In this document: in pieces, positions 43,276 to 53,626 of the stretch | Layout of the letters: every line of letters starts with the position of its first letter | How positions within the stretch are numbered: position 1 is the first letter of the stretch | NCBI GenBank assembly: GCA_940337035.1 | Contig: CALNHX010003301.1 | Span: 89,474 to 153,473, forward strand | Length of the DNA stretch: 64,000 nucleotides | Direction of reading: 5' to 3' | DNA from: Agriotes lineatus | Lineage: Eukaryota > Arthropoda > Insecta > Coleoptera > Elateridae | The notes under the pieces: model-generated | Told to the model about the DNA's origin: nothing | Seen by the model: only the letters and a program-made list of their open reading frames with translations | Database searches by the model: none | Position numbers and translations under genes: made by a program

Positions 43276-43877
43276 TTGAGAATAGAACGAGTTAAGGAGT
43301 TTACTTTCTTAAAAACATTAATCTCTGAAAACTTAAATTACACACAAGGAATGAAATCAAGGTTAATAAAAGCATCGAGATGTCCGGGCGCGTTAAATAG
43401 TATAATGTCCTTAAGACAAATGTCGCGAAATGCAAAACTACGACTTATAAGACAGTAATTCAACCCACGGCTACGTATGCATGTGAAACATGGAAGATGA
43501 ATGTAGCAGACCAAGATACGATAAGTAGGTGGGAGAGAAAAATTCTGAGAAAAATATTTGGAGGGACTCGGACGGATGATGGTTGGAGAAGACTTACAAA
43601 CGAAGAGGTACAAAAGAAGTATGGAGAGCCAAATATAGTAGACTTCATTAAAGCTCAAAGGTTAAGATGGTTTGGGCATATATGGAGAATGCCAGATGGG
43701 AGAGCTACTAAGATAGTATTGGAAGGCAGAGCGCAAGAAACTAGAAGAAGAGGGCGACCAACGAATAGGTGGAAGGGGGCAGTAATGGAAGACATAGCAA
43801 GGAAAGGAATAGAAGACTGGAGAAATAAAATCATGAATAAGGAACAATGGAGACAAATTATTATGCAATGGGCGTAA
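43276..43877 (+). pseudogene. RTE-type LINE reverse transcriptase, C-terminal fragment
   Basis: The frames read RVKEFTFLKTLISENLNYTQ and MKSRLIKASRCPGALNSIMS, then TYACETWKMNVADQDTISRW, ERKILRKIFGGTRTDDGWRR and VDFIKAQRLRWFGHIWRMPD, ending RRRGRPTNRWKGAVMEDIAR and a natural stop at 43877. This is the thumb and C-terminal region downstream of the reverse transcriptase domain in RTE-like elements (E-W, RLRWxGH, GRPxxRW motifs). One frameshift near 43455. The catalytic domain is missing, as expected from 5' truncation. It inserted within the Tc1-like element, just after its transposase. Confidence 0.88.
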
Positions 43878-44214
43878 AGTGGCTTGTAAAAGCTTTATTT
43901 ATACTGAAAAAATACATAAATTGTAATATTTAAATATTTTTGTATACAATTTATAATTACAATAAAAAAAACGACTTATATACCATTATTCCTACTCAAC
44001 AAAGTATGAAACGTATTCAGAATCAGCAATTTGTCTTTCATGAAATTTATCTTAACCAACAATAAAAGTGGCACAAAATCCAAAACCAAATCTGGCAACC
44101 ACGTTTTGTACATTAACATAATATTATCATTTTGTATAAAATGAGCATAACCTAACTTTTGTTAATGACTGACAGCATATTTACAGGGTGAAATTCATCA
44201 CCCTAACATGGCCT
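43878..44214. other. Probable LINE 3' sequence and Tc1-like element interior
   Basis: AT-rich, non-coding. The first 120 bp are likely the 3' untranslated tail of the RTE-type fragment. I could not locate its end or a duplication. Confidence 0.4.
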
Positions 44215-44721
44215 CCTATCTGGCAAATAACTATTGAACGGTTTATACATGATAATTACATGTGTTAGTGACAACCAAAAACCTTTGATAGGTATTTTAA
44301 GGTAAACGGTTGCTCCTACGCCTATGAAGTACATTATTTTTGTGTATTTTAATTTTCTTTCAGATAATAACCTAAAATTTTAAAAAATGTTACTGAAAAC
44401 GAAGTTAGAGCTAAAAAAAGTTTTGAAAGTTAGGTAAAGTGTCCTTTACAGTCAAGTCTAGTTTATGAAATTTTCTCTATTAGTGCATTATATAATAGTA
44501 AGTATGTATACCAAAATTCAAATTGATATCTCTACATTTATGGAAATTAACAAAAAAAATAAAAAAATAAAAATTGAACTTCAAGGCCCTATAACTTCTT
44601 ACTGAAGAGACTTTGTACAAAGGTATATTAGGTTTAATCGATTTATTATGACGTAAGGAATCTATGGCTAATCGGTGTCCCATTCTTTTTGAGACACCCT
44701 GTATAAAAAGCGACTGCTTCT

Positions 44722-44886
44722 CTAGGCGCCTCGTGGTACGGCTGCCACGGAAATAGTTGGTCCCGGATGTCATAACAACATCATGATAGTCGTTAGTGGG
44801 GTTGGAAGTCCCCATAAATGCACAGCGACGCCTATAATTGGCCTAACTGCTGTTGGCTGAGTGCAAAATAAATAAATAAATAAATA
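44722..44886 (+). mobile_element. Short retroelement 3' tail with (AATA)n end
   Basis: A GC-richer 140-bp stretch (for example CGCCTCGTGGTACGGCTGCC) ends in AAATAAATAAATAAATAAAT. It separates two parts of the piggyBac 3 coding sequence. A tetranucleotide tail suits a LINE or SINE 3' end; I cannot assign the family. Confidence 0.5.
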
Positions 44887-45180
44887 TGTTCCAAAAGAAA
44901 AAGCTGCTGTCATCTTGCTATCGAGTGAGCATAGAGGTGATCAAGTGGCTAGTAAAGATGAGTCTTACAAGCGAGATATAATCCTGCATTATAACAAAAC
45001 AAAAGGTGCTGTTGATACCACGGAGAAACTGGCCAAAGAATATGCAACACAGAGGAAAACAAATCAGTAGCCGACGGCAATATTTTACCACCTCGTAGAT
45101 ATTGCAGGCATAAATGCTTATAAACGCTGACTTTTAGTGAAACCTGATTGGCTAAGAAATAGCAGCGTACATAAATCAAA

Positions 45181-45418
45181 CAAGTAGAGACTCACTGTCG
45201 GTTCCTTTGATGTCAAAATACTGATTTGGATGACCTTGAACGGCTCCTGGGGGAGGTACTTTCTGATAGCACTAACAGATGGCGCCACTACTTTATCACA
45301 TGATGGTAGTACAGTGACTTTATATGACACAGTGGCGACAATAGAGTGTGACTTTTTTATTGGTCGCTCGAATCGACCATTAAGAGGCAAAATTTGTTGA
45401 TGCTTTTGTTTGTTTATA
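45181..45418. other. Unassigned sequence after piggyBac-like transposase 3
   Basis: May include the decayed 3' end of the piggyBac element, but no cysteine cluster or TIR was recognised. Confidence 0.35.
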
Positions 45419-45571
45419 TCAAATCGAAGTTAGCAGGTTAGGCTTTGCGTCAGTCTATGTCAAATTCGAGGTTAGCAGGTTAGATTTTGCGTCAGTTTGT
45501 GTCAAAACTGACGCAAAACCTAACCTGATAACCTCGAATTTGACATAGACTTACAGTGCCACCAACATATT
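45419..45571. mobile_element. Palindromic MITE (family B), copy 3
   Basis: The right half is intact through CTTACAGTGCCACCAACATA. The left half carries an additional partial repeat of the arm (two GTTAGCAGGTTAG words 52 bp apart), so the copy seems to have been rearranged. Confidence 0.85.
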
Positions 45572-46440
45572 ATTTATACGTTGTGTAACCATGACCATTC
45601 AAAAACGTTCAATTTATTAAAGTTAGTAGGCCATTGGCCGCCATTTTGTGGCAAATTGTGCCTACTGTCGCCACTGTCTCTATCAAGGCACTGCAGATGG
45701 TAGACCTTTGTGCTGCCATCTGATAGTCATGCTTAGAAATGCCCCCTAAGGTACTGTTTCAGGCACTCTAGATAGGTTTCAACATTTAGCATGAGTGTCT
45801 CTACTTGTTTGATGTATGTACGCTGCAAATAGATCAAATGGTAGTAAAATATTCTCATTGGAACTTGGAAAAAACTAATAAAAGTAAATGTTATAGGCAG
45901 ATACAACAATACACACCCAACCAAAAAGCGATGCATGATTGGTGTTTTCCCTGAGCTATTGGAAATTTACCAATAAAGTGCTGACAATGCAAGTAACGGA
46001 AGAGGAAGTTGCTACATGGAAGAAAGATAGAAAAAGTAAGAATAAGGCGGCAGTCCCACTAAAAATAAGATTTTAAGCTTGCTCGCTTGCTTGTTATTGG
46101 GCGTTATTTTACTGTCATTTTGGACAAATGTCACATTGACAGTATTATAAAACAAGCCATACTTAAAACGAACCTGACCAAAAACTTTTTGTTTCGTCCA
46201 ATTCCTTATCATACTTATATAATAATGCAGAACACTACATGCCGTGTTAAACGAGCAAAAGTACCATGGTTGCATTCAACCATTACTATTTTCGGGTTTT
46301 TGTAAACAAACTTCCCATTACTTTTAAAAGCCATATTATCACGAAAACAATTACTTATTGTGCCTATTGGTTATGTTTTTAAAACTACGAACACAAGTAC
46401 ATTTCATCTAATAATGAGGATTTATTATTTCCTAAATGAG
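45572..46440. other. Unassigned spacer
   Basis: No coding match. Some may be the 3' untranslated region of the minus-strand LINE that follows. Confidence 0.4.
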
Positions 46441-46454
46441 CCCAAATGCAACGT

Positions 46455-48233
46455 TTAACACACCCTTAGAAATCGATTTTCCGAGGTCACCGTCCATAGA
46501 TAATGTAACCCCACACTGTCCGATGGTTTGATGTTTATGAATATTACGTTTCTTTCAAATTTAATTCGTTTTTGCCGCATCGTTTTCATTAAATTGTAGA
46601 CGTAGATGCCGTACAGAGTTAAGATTCTCTGTTTTACAAAATACGCTTTACATGTGTCTCTAGGATTAATATTGAAGATTAATCTAACCAGTCTCTTTTG
46701 TAGAATGAAAACATGATTTACATTAGTTGCCTGCCCCCAAACTACAATATTTAGGGACATATGAGCGTAAGCAAGGCCATAATAGACATTTAGGAGAGCT
46801 TTAAGATCTAACACACTTTTTAATTGATGCATAGCGTAGTAAGCTTTACTAATTTAAAGCACACATTGTCCACTTGGTGGTCCCATTTCAAGATTTCGTC
46901 AAGTATAGAACCTAGGAACTTCACTTTGTTAGTGAAACAGATGGCTTTGTTGCTGATAGCGATGTTTAGTTGAAGTGGTTCCGGATTTGTCCTCTTGAAG
47001 AAGTATACACACCATATTCAGTATTAACATGTTTTTATCGCACCAGTTTTTAAAATCATTACACACAGCCGTTGCCGAAATCTGAAATTCATTAATTGTT
47101 GGAGCTGAGATTGCTATAGACGTATTGTCCGTGAACATAACAAGTTTAGCCTTAGTTATTGTTAGGAGAAGGTCGTTGATGAACAGCATGAATATAAGCG
47201 GGCCTATCACTGATCCTTGTGGAACTCCAAGATCTGTTACATGCTCACTCGAAAAGTTACGGTCAATTTTTACTCTCAGTGATCTATTGCTCAGATAGGA
47301 CGTAATCCAATCAAGAGTAACTCCTCTAATGCCCATATCAGTTAGTTTAGTGGCTATGAGTGATAGCTTCAAAGTATTGAATGCAGCAGTGAGGTCGAAA
47401 AACAGAGACATCACATGGTGATCATTATCCAATTTGTCATAGACAAATTGTAAAAGATCGACACTAGCAGTCTCAATCGATTGGCCACAGCAAAAGCCGT
47501 ACTGATTGTTCGCCAGCAACATATGTTTGTTTAGATAAGCTGATAATCGGTCATGCATCAGCTTTTCAATAATTTTTGAACATACGCTTAACAGTGCGAT
47601 AGGTGCGATAGGATATAGTTAACGTGATCATGTAGATCGCCTTTTTTATAGACCGGTATAACGCAAGCTTTTTTTAGTGATACCGGAAATTTTCCGATAG
47701 ACAGGTTAATAACATAGGTTAATGGTTCAATGATGTATTTCCTAGAGCTTTTCAAAACATTTGTAGGAATGCCGTCCAGTCCCATAGAGTTCTTATTTTT
47801 TAAGGACTTAATAATCCTTTCATTGGGCGTCGTGGGTGCGATAAAAGCAGTTGACTGCACTGATTTACAGGTAGTACAAGCAGTAGATAGTTGAAGCGAA
47901 GAATTCAGCTAGATGCTCACAAACTTTTAATGTTAGTTTGATTTTAGCGTTTGACGTTTTACCTCGCTCCAGTCTCATATTAACAATATTCCAAATTTCT
48001 TGAGGTATATTAGCCGCATTGGATATTCTATTATCAAAATAGTTACTTTTGGCCAGTCTGACGTCATATTTCAACTGGTGTTTTTTATATTTATAAATAT
48101 TATGTAAGTCAGTACTTTCAGAATTACGAACCAGTACAAATAGTTCTTTTAGCTCTATACTTTGTTTTCTTATATTTTGTGTTACCCAATCTTTAGAATT
48201 GTTTAACCCCTGTTTACTAGAGGTCCGAGGCAC
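46455..48233 (-). pseudogene. Jockey/CR1-type LINE ORF2 fragment (reverse transcriptase)
   Basis: Reading the minus strand from 48233: a linker (ELKELFVLVRNSESTDLHNI; IYKYKKHQLKYDVRLAKSNY), then the RT domain starting LKNKNSMGLDGIPTNVLKSS and KKACVIPVYKKGD. Next come NNQYGFCCGQSIETASVDLL (QxGF motif), HHVMSLFFDLTAAFNTLKLS (first acidic motif, FFDLTAAF) and GVPQGSVIGPLIFMLFINDL. The catalytic motif reads VMFTDNTSIAI where FADDT is usual, so one aspartate is lost. The C-terminus (NIVVWGQATNVNHVFILQKR) matches the Jockey/CR1 pattern. Frames change near 47860, 47580 and 46900. No endonuclease domain precedes it, so it is 5'-truncated. Confidence 0.9.
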
Positions 48234-48361
48234 TAAATTAACCAGAAATTAACATATTTCAAAAGGATATAAATGAACAATTTAACTAACAATTTAGAAA
48301 ATCAGCCATATACCAAAACATTTTCTAGAAAATTCAAGATTCATAAATCGAAGCAGGACAA

Positions 48362-49397
48362 TTGGGCGCCGCCGTCTGGGCGCCGCCGTTTGGGCGCTGG
48401 TCGTTTGGGAGCCGGGACTTTTGGGCCCCGCCGATTGGGCGCTGGACATTTGGGCGCCGAAATTTAGAAACATTAAAAATAGTCCACGATTCTTCTGTAA
48501 ATATTATTTTTTGCAAGAAATTTTAAACCACATTGTTCACGGTGTAATAGATTTGATATACAGTGTGATCCATTAAGTGAGCAACAAATGGGACATTTTT
48601 TTATTAGTTGTACAACCGAACTTTAAATACCGCCAGGAGTTAGTGCATGTTCGATAACCAAATCAGATGCATTTAGAATGGCTCCAAGTCAAACAGCATA
48701 CAGGGCAGGACAAAAACTATAAAATTCGTTCAAGAATAAAGTTACCTTATTTTTTAAAATATAGCAACATATTATTGAGAAAAGTTATTTAGAATTAAAA
48801 GTTATGCTCAAATACAAAGTCACGGCCTCCTATTCGAATTTTTATTCTTTTTTTGAAAATTTTGTATTAGCCCCGTATGATACATATTTTTATTATTCTG
48901 ATTTTATACGTATTTAAAGTAGCCACAACCACATTACTTTTAAATAAGTTTTAGCAACTTGAAGCGTATTTGTAAGATTTACTTGTATTAATATTTTTTA
49001 GGTAACCGTCCACTTCATGTTTGTTGCAACGATATTTAACAGAACTTTAGAATTTCCCAAATATTCTTTTTAACAATTAAACAATTACACACAATTAAAG
49101 CCTACAATTTTATTTCAAAAATGTTTCATGTAGAACAAAAATTATCGAAGCGTCTGTTATCTCGTTATCTATTAAGTTCATGTGGTAAAATGGTTTATAC
49201 TAATGACAGTTACAAGAAGACATTTTGTGGAATTATTAAAAATAATTAAGCAACATTATTAGAAGTTTCAAACTATTTGAAAATGTATACTACTGGCGCC
49301 CAAACGTCCGGCGGTCAAAAGTATGGCGCCCAAACGGCGGCGGCCAAAGGGCGGCGCCTAAACGGCAGCGCCCAAACGGCTACGCCCAAATGTCGCG
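48362..49397. mobile_element. About 1-kb element ended by inverted GC-rich tandem arrays
   Basis: The left end (48362-48460) is a tandem of a roughly 17-bp word TTGGGCGCCGCCG with variants. The right end (49293-49397) carries the complement (GGCGCCCAAACGGC). The two arrays form inverted termini of about 100 bp in an otherwise AT-rich setting. The interior includes a half copy of the CAGTGTGG foldback MITE. The structure resembles foldback-type elements with repetitive ends. Confidence 0.75.
48561..49077. mobile_element. Half copy of the CAGTGTGG foldback MITE
   Basis: CAGTGTGATCCATTAAGTGA and about 340 bp onward match the arm of the element at 28276-29184. The next 170 bp match its central part in reverse orientation, ending near TTCTTTTTAACAA. 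The second terminal arm is missing, so the copy is truncated. Confidence 0.88.
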
Positions 49398-49861
49398 TAC
49401 CTCTCATAAATGTAGTAGGTAGTATGTACTGTCACAGCACATAACATACAGTATACAGTGTGTCTAAGATTAGGATAGCCAGTATAGGGATCTCGTTAAT
49501 AGTAAGATACACAAATTCGATTAAATAAAGCTAACAACAAAATGACGCCTAAAAATCTTTGGTACGATTTTTCATTTTTGAGTTATCTTAAAAAACGAAT
49601 TTTTGGATTTTCAATTCTATTTTTTTCTGGCGTTAATATTAAAGTTACAGCAAAAGTGACAAAACTTCTTTATGGCAACTTTTAATGAACTTAAAAATTG
49701 CGTTATAAACTTTTTTATACAACATTTTGTCTCCGAGCAACTGTCATCAGCTTTCTTTTTTTATATACGGCCCTCATTTTCCGATGTCATATTTTAGAAG
49801 CCCTTTTTTCTGAATTCAACAATGTACCACACATTATGGTTTAATTTAGTTTTGAGTCTTT
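49398..49861. other. Unassigned AT-rich spacer
   Basis: Contains ACAGTGTGTCTAAGATTAGG near 49454, which may be another transposon end, without an identified partner. Confidence 0.35.
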
Positions 49862-49950
49862 TTTGAACATCATCAAGAAATTTTTGGATATGAACCTGTG
49901 TCCTAGAGCATTTCATATGTTGTTTCAGCTTTTGTAATTTAAAAAAAGAA

Positions 49951-50109
49951 GTAATGAACCACACTGGATGTTTTTAATCCTTAATAATCATGTATGGTTT
50001 TGGAATACAAATAATTTTCAATAGCAAATAATTAATTTATTTCTTATTTTTCTTACTTATAAGCAATAACTAAAATTGGAAATAAAAAACATCCCGTGTG
50101 GTTCATTAC
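49951..50109. mobile_element. 159-bp MITE with GTAATGAACCACAC ends
   Basis: GTAATGAACCACACTGGATG then TTTTTAAT at the left pairs with ATAAAAAACATCCCGTGTGG then TTCATTAC at the right, about 26 bp with a few mismatches. It sits inside the left arm of the 9.8-kb structure. Confidence 0.75.
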
Positions 50110-51024
50110 TTTTTTCAGGGTTGACAAAAAACATGTTCTTTTTTAATTCAACAAAAAAACATTTTTTTTGTTTAAAACTTTTTTTGTTTAAAACGTGTTT
50201 TGTTAAAAACAAAAAAACGTGTTTGTTTATGTTTAACACGTGTTTTTTTTGTTTAACACGTTTTTAATTCCGGACGATGAGGATGTACAATCATCCACAG
50301 AACTAATGTCACTCCGAACGCCAGCTTGGCTATTTCGATAGGCAACACATTTAACGTCACTTGACCGAATGTTTCCTAGAGGGTAGTACACACAAAGCGT
50401 GTCACCGGAAAGCAATTAGGCAGAGAGAAAGTAGACATTTTAGAAGCAAATCCTTCCTTTTAATATTTCGGTGGTGAATCACAAGGGGTTACAGTTTATT
50501 TGTATTAAGCAGATTTTATTTCACTGCTGTTGTTAATATTATTTGTTATTTATAAATTGTAAAAATAAGACATGAAGTCATTCTGGTTGAATATAAACTT
50601 TAACAGATATTGATTAATGAAATTGTTGAAGAGTTTAAAGATTTTCGTTTATTGTTAAACGTTTTAAGTGATTGAGGAATCACCATCGCTACCATCTTCC
50701 CGAAGTTTAATTTAAAATTAAAATAGTTTTTTCTACCGCTAAAGGCACAACACTGGAAACCTAGATTTGACAAACAAATGTTTATCTTGTTTTCACAATT
50801 TGAAACACAATTTAGTAGAAACTTGAAAAATAAGAAATAATTTAAATTGTTCTACTTGAGGAACGTGAAAATTTTTGCGAAACTGAAAGATTAATTAAAA
50901 GGTTTTAAAATTTAAACATATACAGTGGAACTTCTATTTACGAAGTCCCCAAATTCAAGAAGAAAATCATTAAAAGGAAATTTCGTAAAACAGAAAATCA
51001 TTTAAAATAGCCTAATAAATGCAA

Positions 51025-51120
51025 CTTCCGAAACGTCTTGTGATAAACACCCTAGACTGTGGAAAAAGTGCGATAAAACAAATCATAATAGACCACTGCC
51101 AAAAATTATATCATTCAGAG
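51025..51120 (+). mobile_element. Fragment of the inverted-repeat, hammerhead-bearing retroelement
   Basis: TCCGAAACGTCTTGTGATAA and on to GACCACTGCCAAAAA and CATTCAGAGA match the tail of the element at 32696-33336. It includes the 30-bp outer tail found only on that element's left arm, which defines the true 3' end of the family. Confidence 0.8.
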
Positions 51121-51217
51121 AACAACTGCAACTGGTTGTTTTCTAAACAGCATTTTATATATGTGAATGTGAGCAATTTATTCTATATTTTTATCTACTC
51201 TAGTGGGGTAACTAACT

Positions 51218-51360
51218 CATTACGTCACTAATTTGACACTATTTCCGTTAGGTAATGAAGCTCATTACACCACTCAGTTATGTAATGGCTTCATTACCTA
51301 ACTGAGTGGTGTAATCGCTTCATTACCTAACTGAAATAGTGTCAAATGAATGACGTAATG
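51218..51360. repeat. 143-bp near-perfect palindrome
   Basis: CATTACGTCACTAATTTGAC then ACTATTTCCGTTAGGTAATG is mirrored by CATTACCTAACTGAAATAGT then GTCAAATGAATGACGTAATG. The inner part ATTACACCACTCAGTTA is also mirrored, so the hairpin runs almost to its centre. Confidence 0.85.
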
Positions 51361-51458
51361 GCATTTGCCCAGTAAAATATTTTTAAAAATGACAGATCTG
51401 ACATTTCTCTTAATGCACTTTTCTTAATTTTAGGCAGTTGTAGATAAAAATTTGTACA

Positions 51459-51572
51459 ATACATGTGTGATAATGCATCATTAATATACTTGTGTGCTTA
51501 CATAACTCGTGCTACGCACTCGTTTGTAACTTACACACACGTATATTAATGATGCGCTTATCCCACTTGTAT
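51459..51572. repeat. 114-bp imperfect palindrome
   Basis: GATAATGCATCATTAATATA then CTTGTGTG pairs with CACACACGTATATTAATGAT then GCGCTTATC. The centre carries CTCGTGCTACGCACTCG. Confidence 0.75.
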
Positions 51573-51844
51573 AGTAAATAACTATTACATGACTAGTCCT
51601 TAAAATGTATTAAATTTAATTTCATCAAAAATTTGTTCATATTTTACTTACCATAAATGGAATTTTAATTCGTAAAATAGAGCAAAAATCATATGGTAAA
51701 TTATTCGAACGGTGGAATATCTGTAAAAAATAGCTAAACAGAGAACTTCGTAAAACTGAAGTTCCTTAAGAAGAAGTTCCACTGTATGTAGAAATTCAGG
51801 ACCTTAAAAGTTATTCAAAAATCTGGTGTGATACACGCACGCAA

Positions 51845-52449
51845 CTTCCTTTTACAGTGATCTTATAATTAGCCAAAAATTTGATTTTTAATTTTTAAGT
51901 TTGTATTTGTCAACATTTTTCAAAAATTAGGTACGAATTCTACAGAAACCGTACAAAATAGAGCGTTAGTTCAAGAGACCAATTTTCTCTAAAATTGTAA
52001 GCAGAATTCAAAAATGTAATAATATACCGTGTGTTCTATTTAAAATAGGAGTTAGTAAAAAAAGAAAAAACAAACAAATGAAACCCATTTTAGAGGTATT
52101 CAACTGGAAAATCAACTATCTCACGTCAATACACATTAAACATGTAATAAAAATGTAAAGTTTCAAAAAAAAACCTTTGGGGCCGTTTTTGAAAAAGTAA
52201 ACACCATACTTCCAGTTATATGAGATTTTCTTCAAAAGCTTGCCGTCGCGTCTAGATAGTACACAAAACTTATATATGATGTTTCAACGCCATACCTCTT
52301 TTCGTTTTTGAGATATTCGGTTCACTGACAGACCAATGAACAAAAACATGTTTTTTGGGTTCAGGGGACTCTAAAACGTGAAGATCTGTTGAAAACTCAA
52401 TTTCGAATTTTTGGTGTAGATCAAATACTTCCTTTATTGTGCAAGGAAG
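51845..52449 (+). mobile_element. MITE family A, copy 2
   Basis: Matches 12644-13292 along its length (CTTCCTTTTACAGTGATC ... CAAGGAAG). It shares with the fragment at 56237 an upstream 25-bp word CTGGTGTGATACACGCACGC, which copy 1 lacks. Confidence 0.88.
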
Positions 52450-53032
52450 TAAAAATCAACAAAAAATAAAAATTACTAGAGTAGGTAACCTAAAAACTTA
52501 TAGAACGGCTTAGAACTGTTGTTTTTAAATTTTTGTTATTTTAAAAATATCATCCAGCAAAGGTAAAAAACACTTTTAAAAAATGTAGAAATTCTTTTGC
52601 TACCGTCTTGCCTTATTGGTAATTTTATAATTAAACTTAAATTTCCAACCTTACGCTAGGCATGTTTACACCATTATCCAAAGCATGCTTGTTGTTAAGT
52701 AAACTTTCTAAATCGCTTCTTTTCCTTAAAAATAATCACTAATGTAGGTGATTAAAGGTTTCTCAGCACATAAGATTAAATACTTTTAATCCACTTCTTA
52801 GAGATCTATATGGGTCTGCAATTCAATCTAAAATGCATTGTCTTATCTAAATGAACCTGTTATTAGAACGTATTAACTTGTCTAGTTTTCCAGAAAAAAT
52901 CCAAAATGTATTAGAATAATTTGAAGAGGGGAGACTATTTCTAAAAATTGTAGTATCTTCATTTTCTGCAGTAAATTTAACATTAGTCTTGGTGCATCCT
53001 CAGATCTTACAGTGTTTAATTTGTGATTTGCT
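52450..53032. other. Unassigned AT-rich spacer upstream of the DD35E transposase
   Basis: No coding match. The promoter and 5' untranslated region of the transposase may lie here, but I see no distinctive signal. Confidence 0.35.
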
Positions 53033-53516
53033 ATGCCAAGGCGTCCAGGACAAAGCGATTCCACTTTGGAAACAAGGGGGAAAATTATTGCCATGTGGGA
53101 GCAAGGAATTTCACAAGAGGAAATAGCGGCAAGGGTTGACTTATCGGTAAGTAAAAATTAACATAACAACAATTAAGTGAATTGGGGTGCAACACTACTC
53201 CAATTAGCTACTTTACTTTATTTGTATTTTATTTAATGGAATATCTTAGCTGAATAAAAATAGAATATTACACAAGTTTGGAATAGTAAAATTTTACTGA
53301 ACGAATATAGTTTGATTGAGTACGAGAGAGCGAAGCGAGCGAGAAACTTAAAAAGCTATATTGGTTTAGTAAAACTGCTTTTCTTACGAAGTGTGTATAC
53401 TATTTTTTCGCATTTTGTATTAGTATTTATAAACAAACATTTATATAAAAGCATTATACCACATGTTTATTAAAAAAGTTTATAAGGGGCGGCTGTGGAA
53501 ATTCAAACGTGTGACT

Positions 53517-53626
53517 AATATGTTGGTGGCACTGTAAGTCTATGTCAAATTCGAGATTATCAGGTTAGGTTTTCCGTCAGTTTTGACACAGACTGACGCA
53601 AAACATAACCTGCTAACCTCGAATTT
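53517..53626. mobile_element. Palindromic MITE (family B), copy 4
   Basis: AATATGTTGGTGGCACTGTA then AGTCTATGTCAAATTCGAG at the left; AACCTGCTAACCTCGAATTT at the right, where the last bases of the arm are lost. It lies in the giant intron. Confidence 0.82.

Larger units (their letters stand above)
41185..44703 (+). mobile_element. 3.5-kb Tc1-like element with TIRs of about 490 bp, TA duplication
   Basis: The left end TACAGGGTGTCTCAAAAAGA and right end TCTTTTTGAGACACCCTGTA are exact inverted ends. The inverted arms extend to about 41940 on the left (allowing for a MITE) and 44215 on the right, sharing for example TTGAAAGTTAGGTAAAGTG. TA flanks both sides (41183-41184 and 44704-44705), and the piggyBac gene continues beyond. 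It contains a transposase with a 56-bp intron, a 250-bp MITE in the left arm and an RTE-type LINE fragment. Confidence 0.92.
40141..45180 (+). pseudogene. piggyBac-like transposase 3, split by a Tc1-like element and a retroelement tail
   Basis: ATG at 40141: MGTVSRFQDSKCLIDEELLY, then an acidic N-terminus with an internal stop near 40288. Core segments are AIMSRDRYKEIAIFLRFDNF (about 40712) and LNPSAYLCVDEQLEPF (with the conserved DEQ), then a run including SDCDNAPE, ITDNFFTSMHLADTLWKKN and GTLCKNKVFIPKELLPAI, where the 3.5-kb element cuts in at 41185. On the far side, after a short retroelement tail, it resumes as KAAVILLSSEHRGDQVASKD, ILHYNKTKGAVDTTEKLAKE and YHLVDIAGINAYK. The order and spacing fit one PGBD protein once the insertions are ignored. 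Confidence 0.88.
50933..51784. mobile_element. 852-bp Tigger-type MITE (CAGTGGAACTTC ends), TA duplication
   Basis: CAGTGGAACTTCTATTTACG at the left and (reverse complement) CAGTGGAACTTCTTCTTAAG at the right; TA flanks both (50931-50932 and 51785-51786). The interior holds a fragment of the inverted-repeat retroelement and two palindromes. Confidence 0.82.

Noticed and set aside
50057..50270. Phe/Lys-rich open frames on both strands
   Set aside because: They come from GTTTAAAAC-type simple sequence in the left inverted arm, open on both strands by composition.
53270..53400. Weak palindrome around GAGCGAAGCGAGCGAG
   Set aside because: Arms are too diverged for me to define ends; left out of the annotation.
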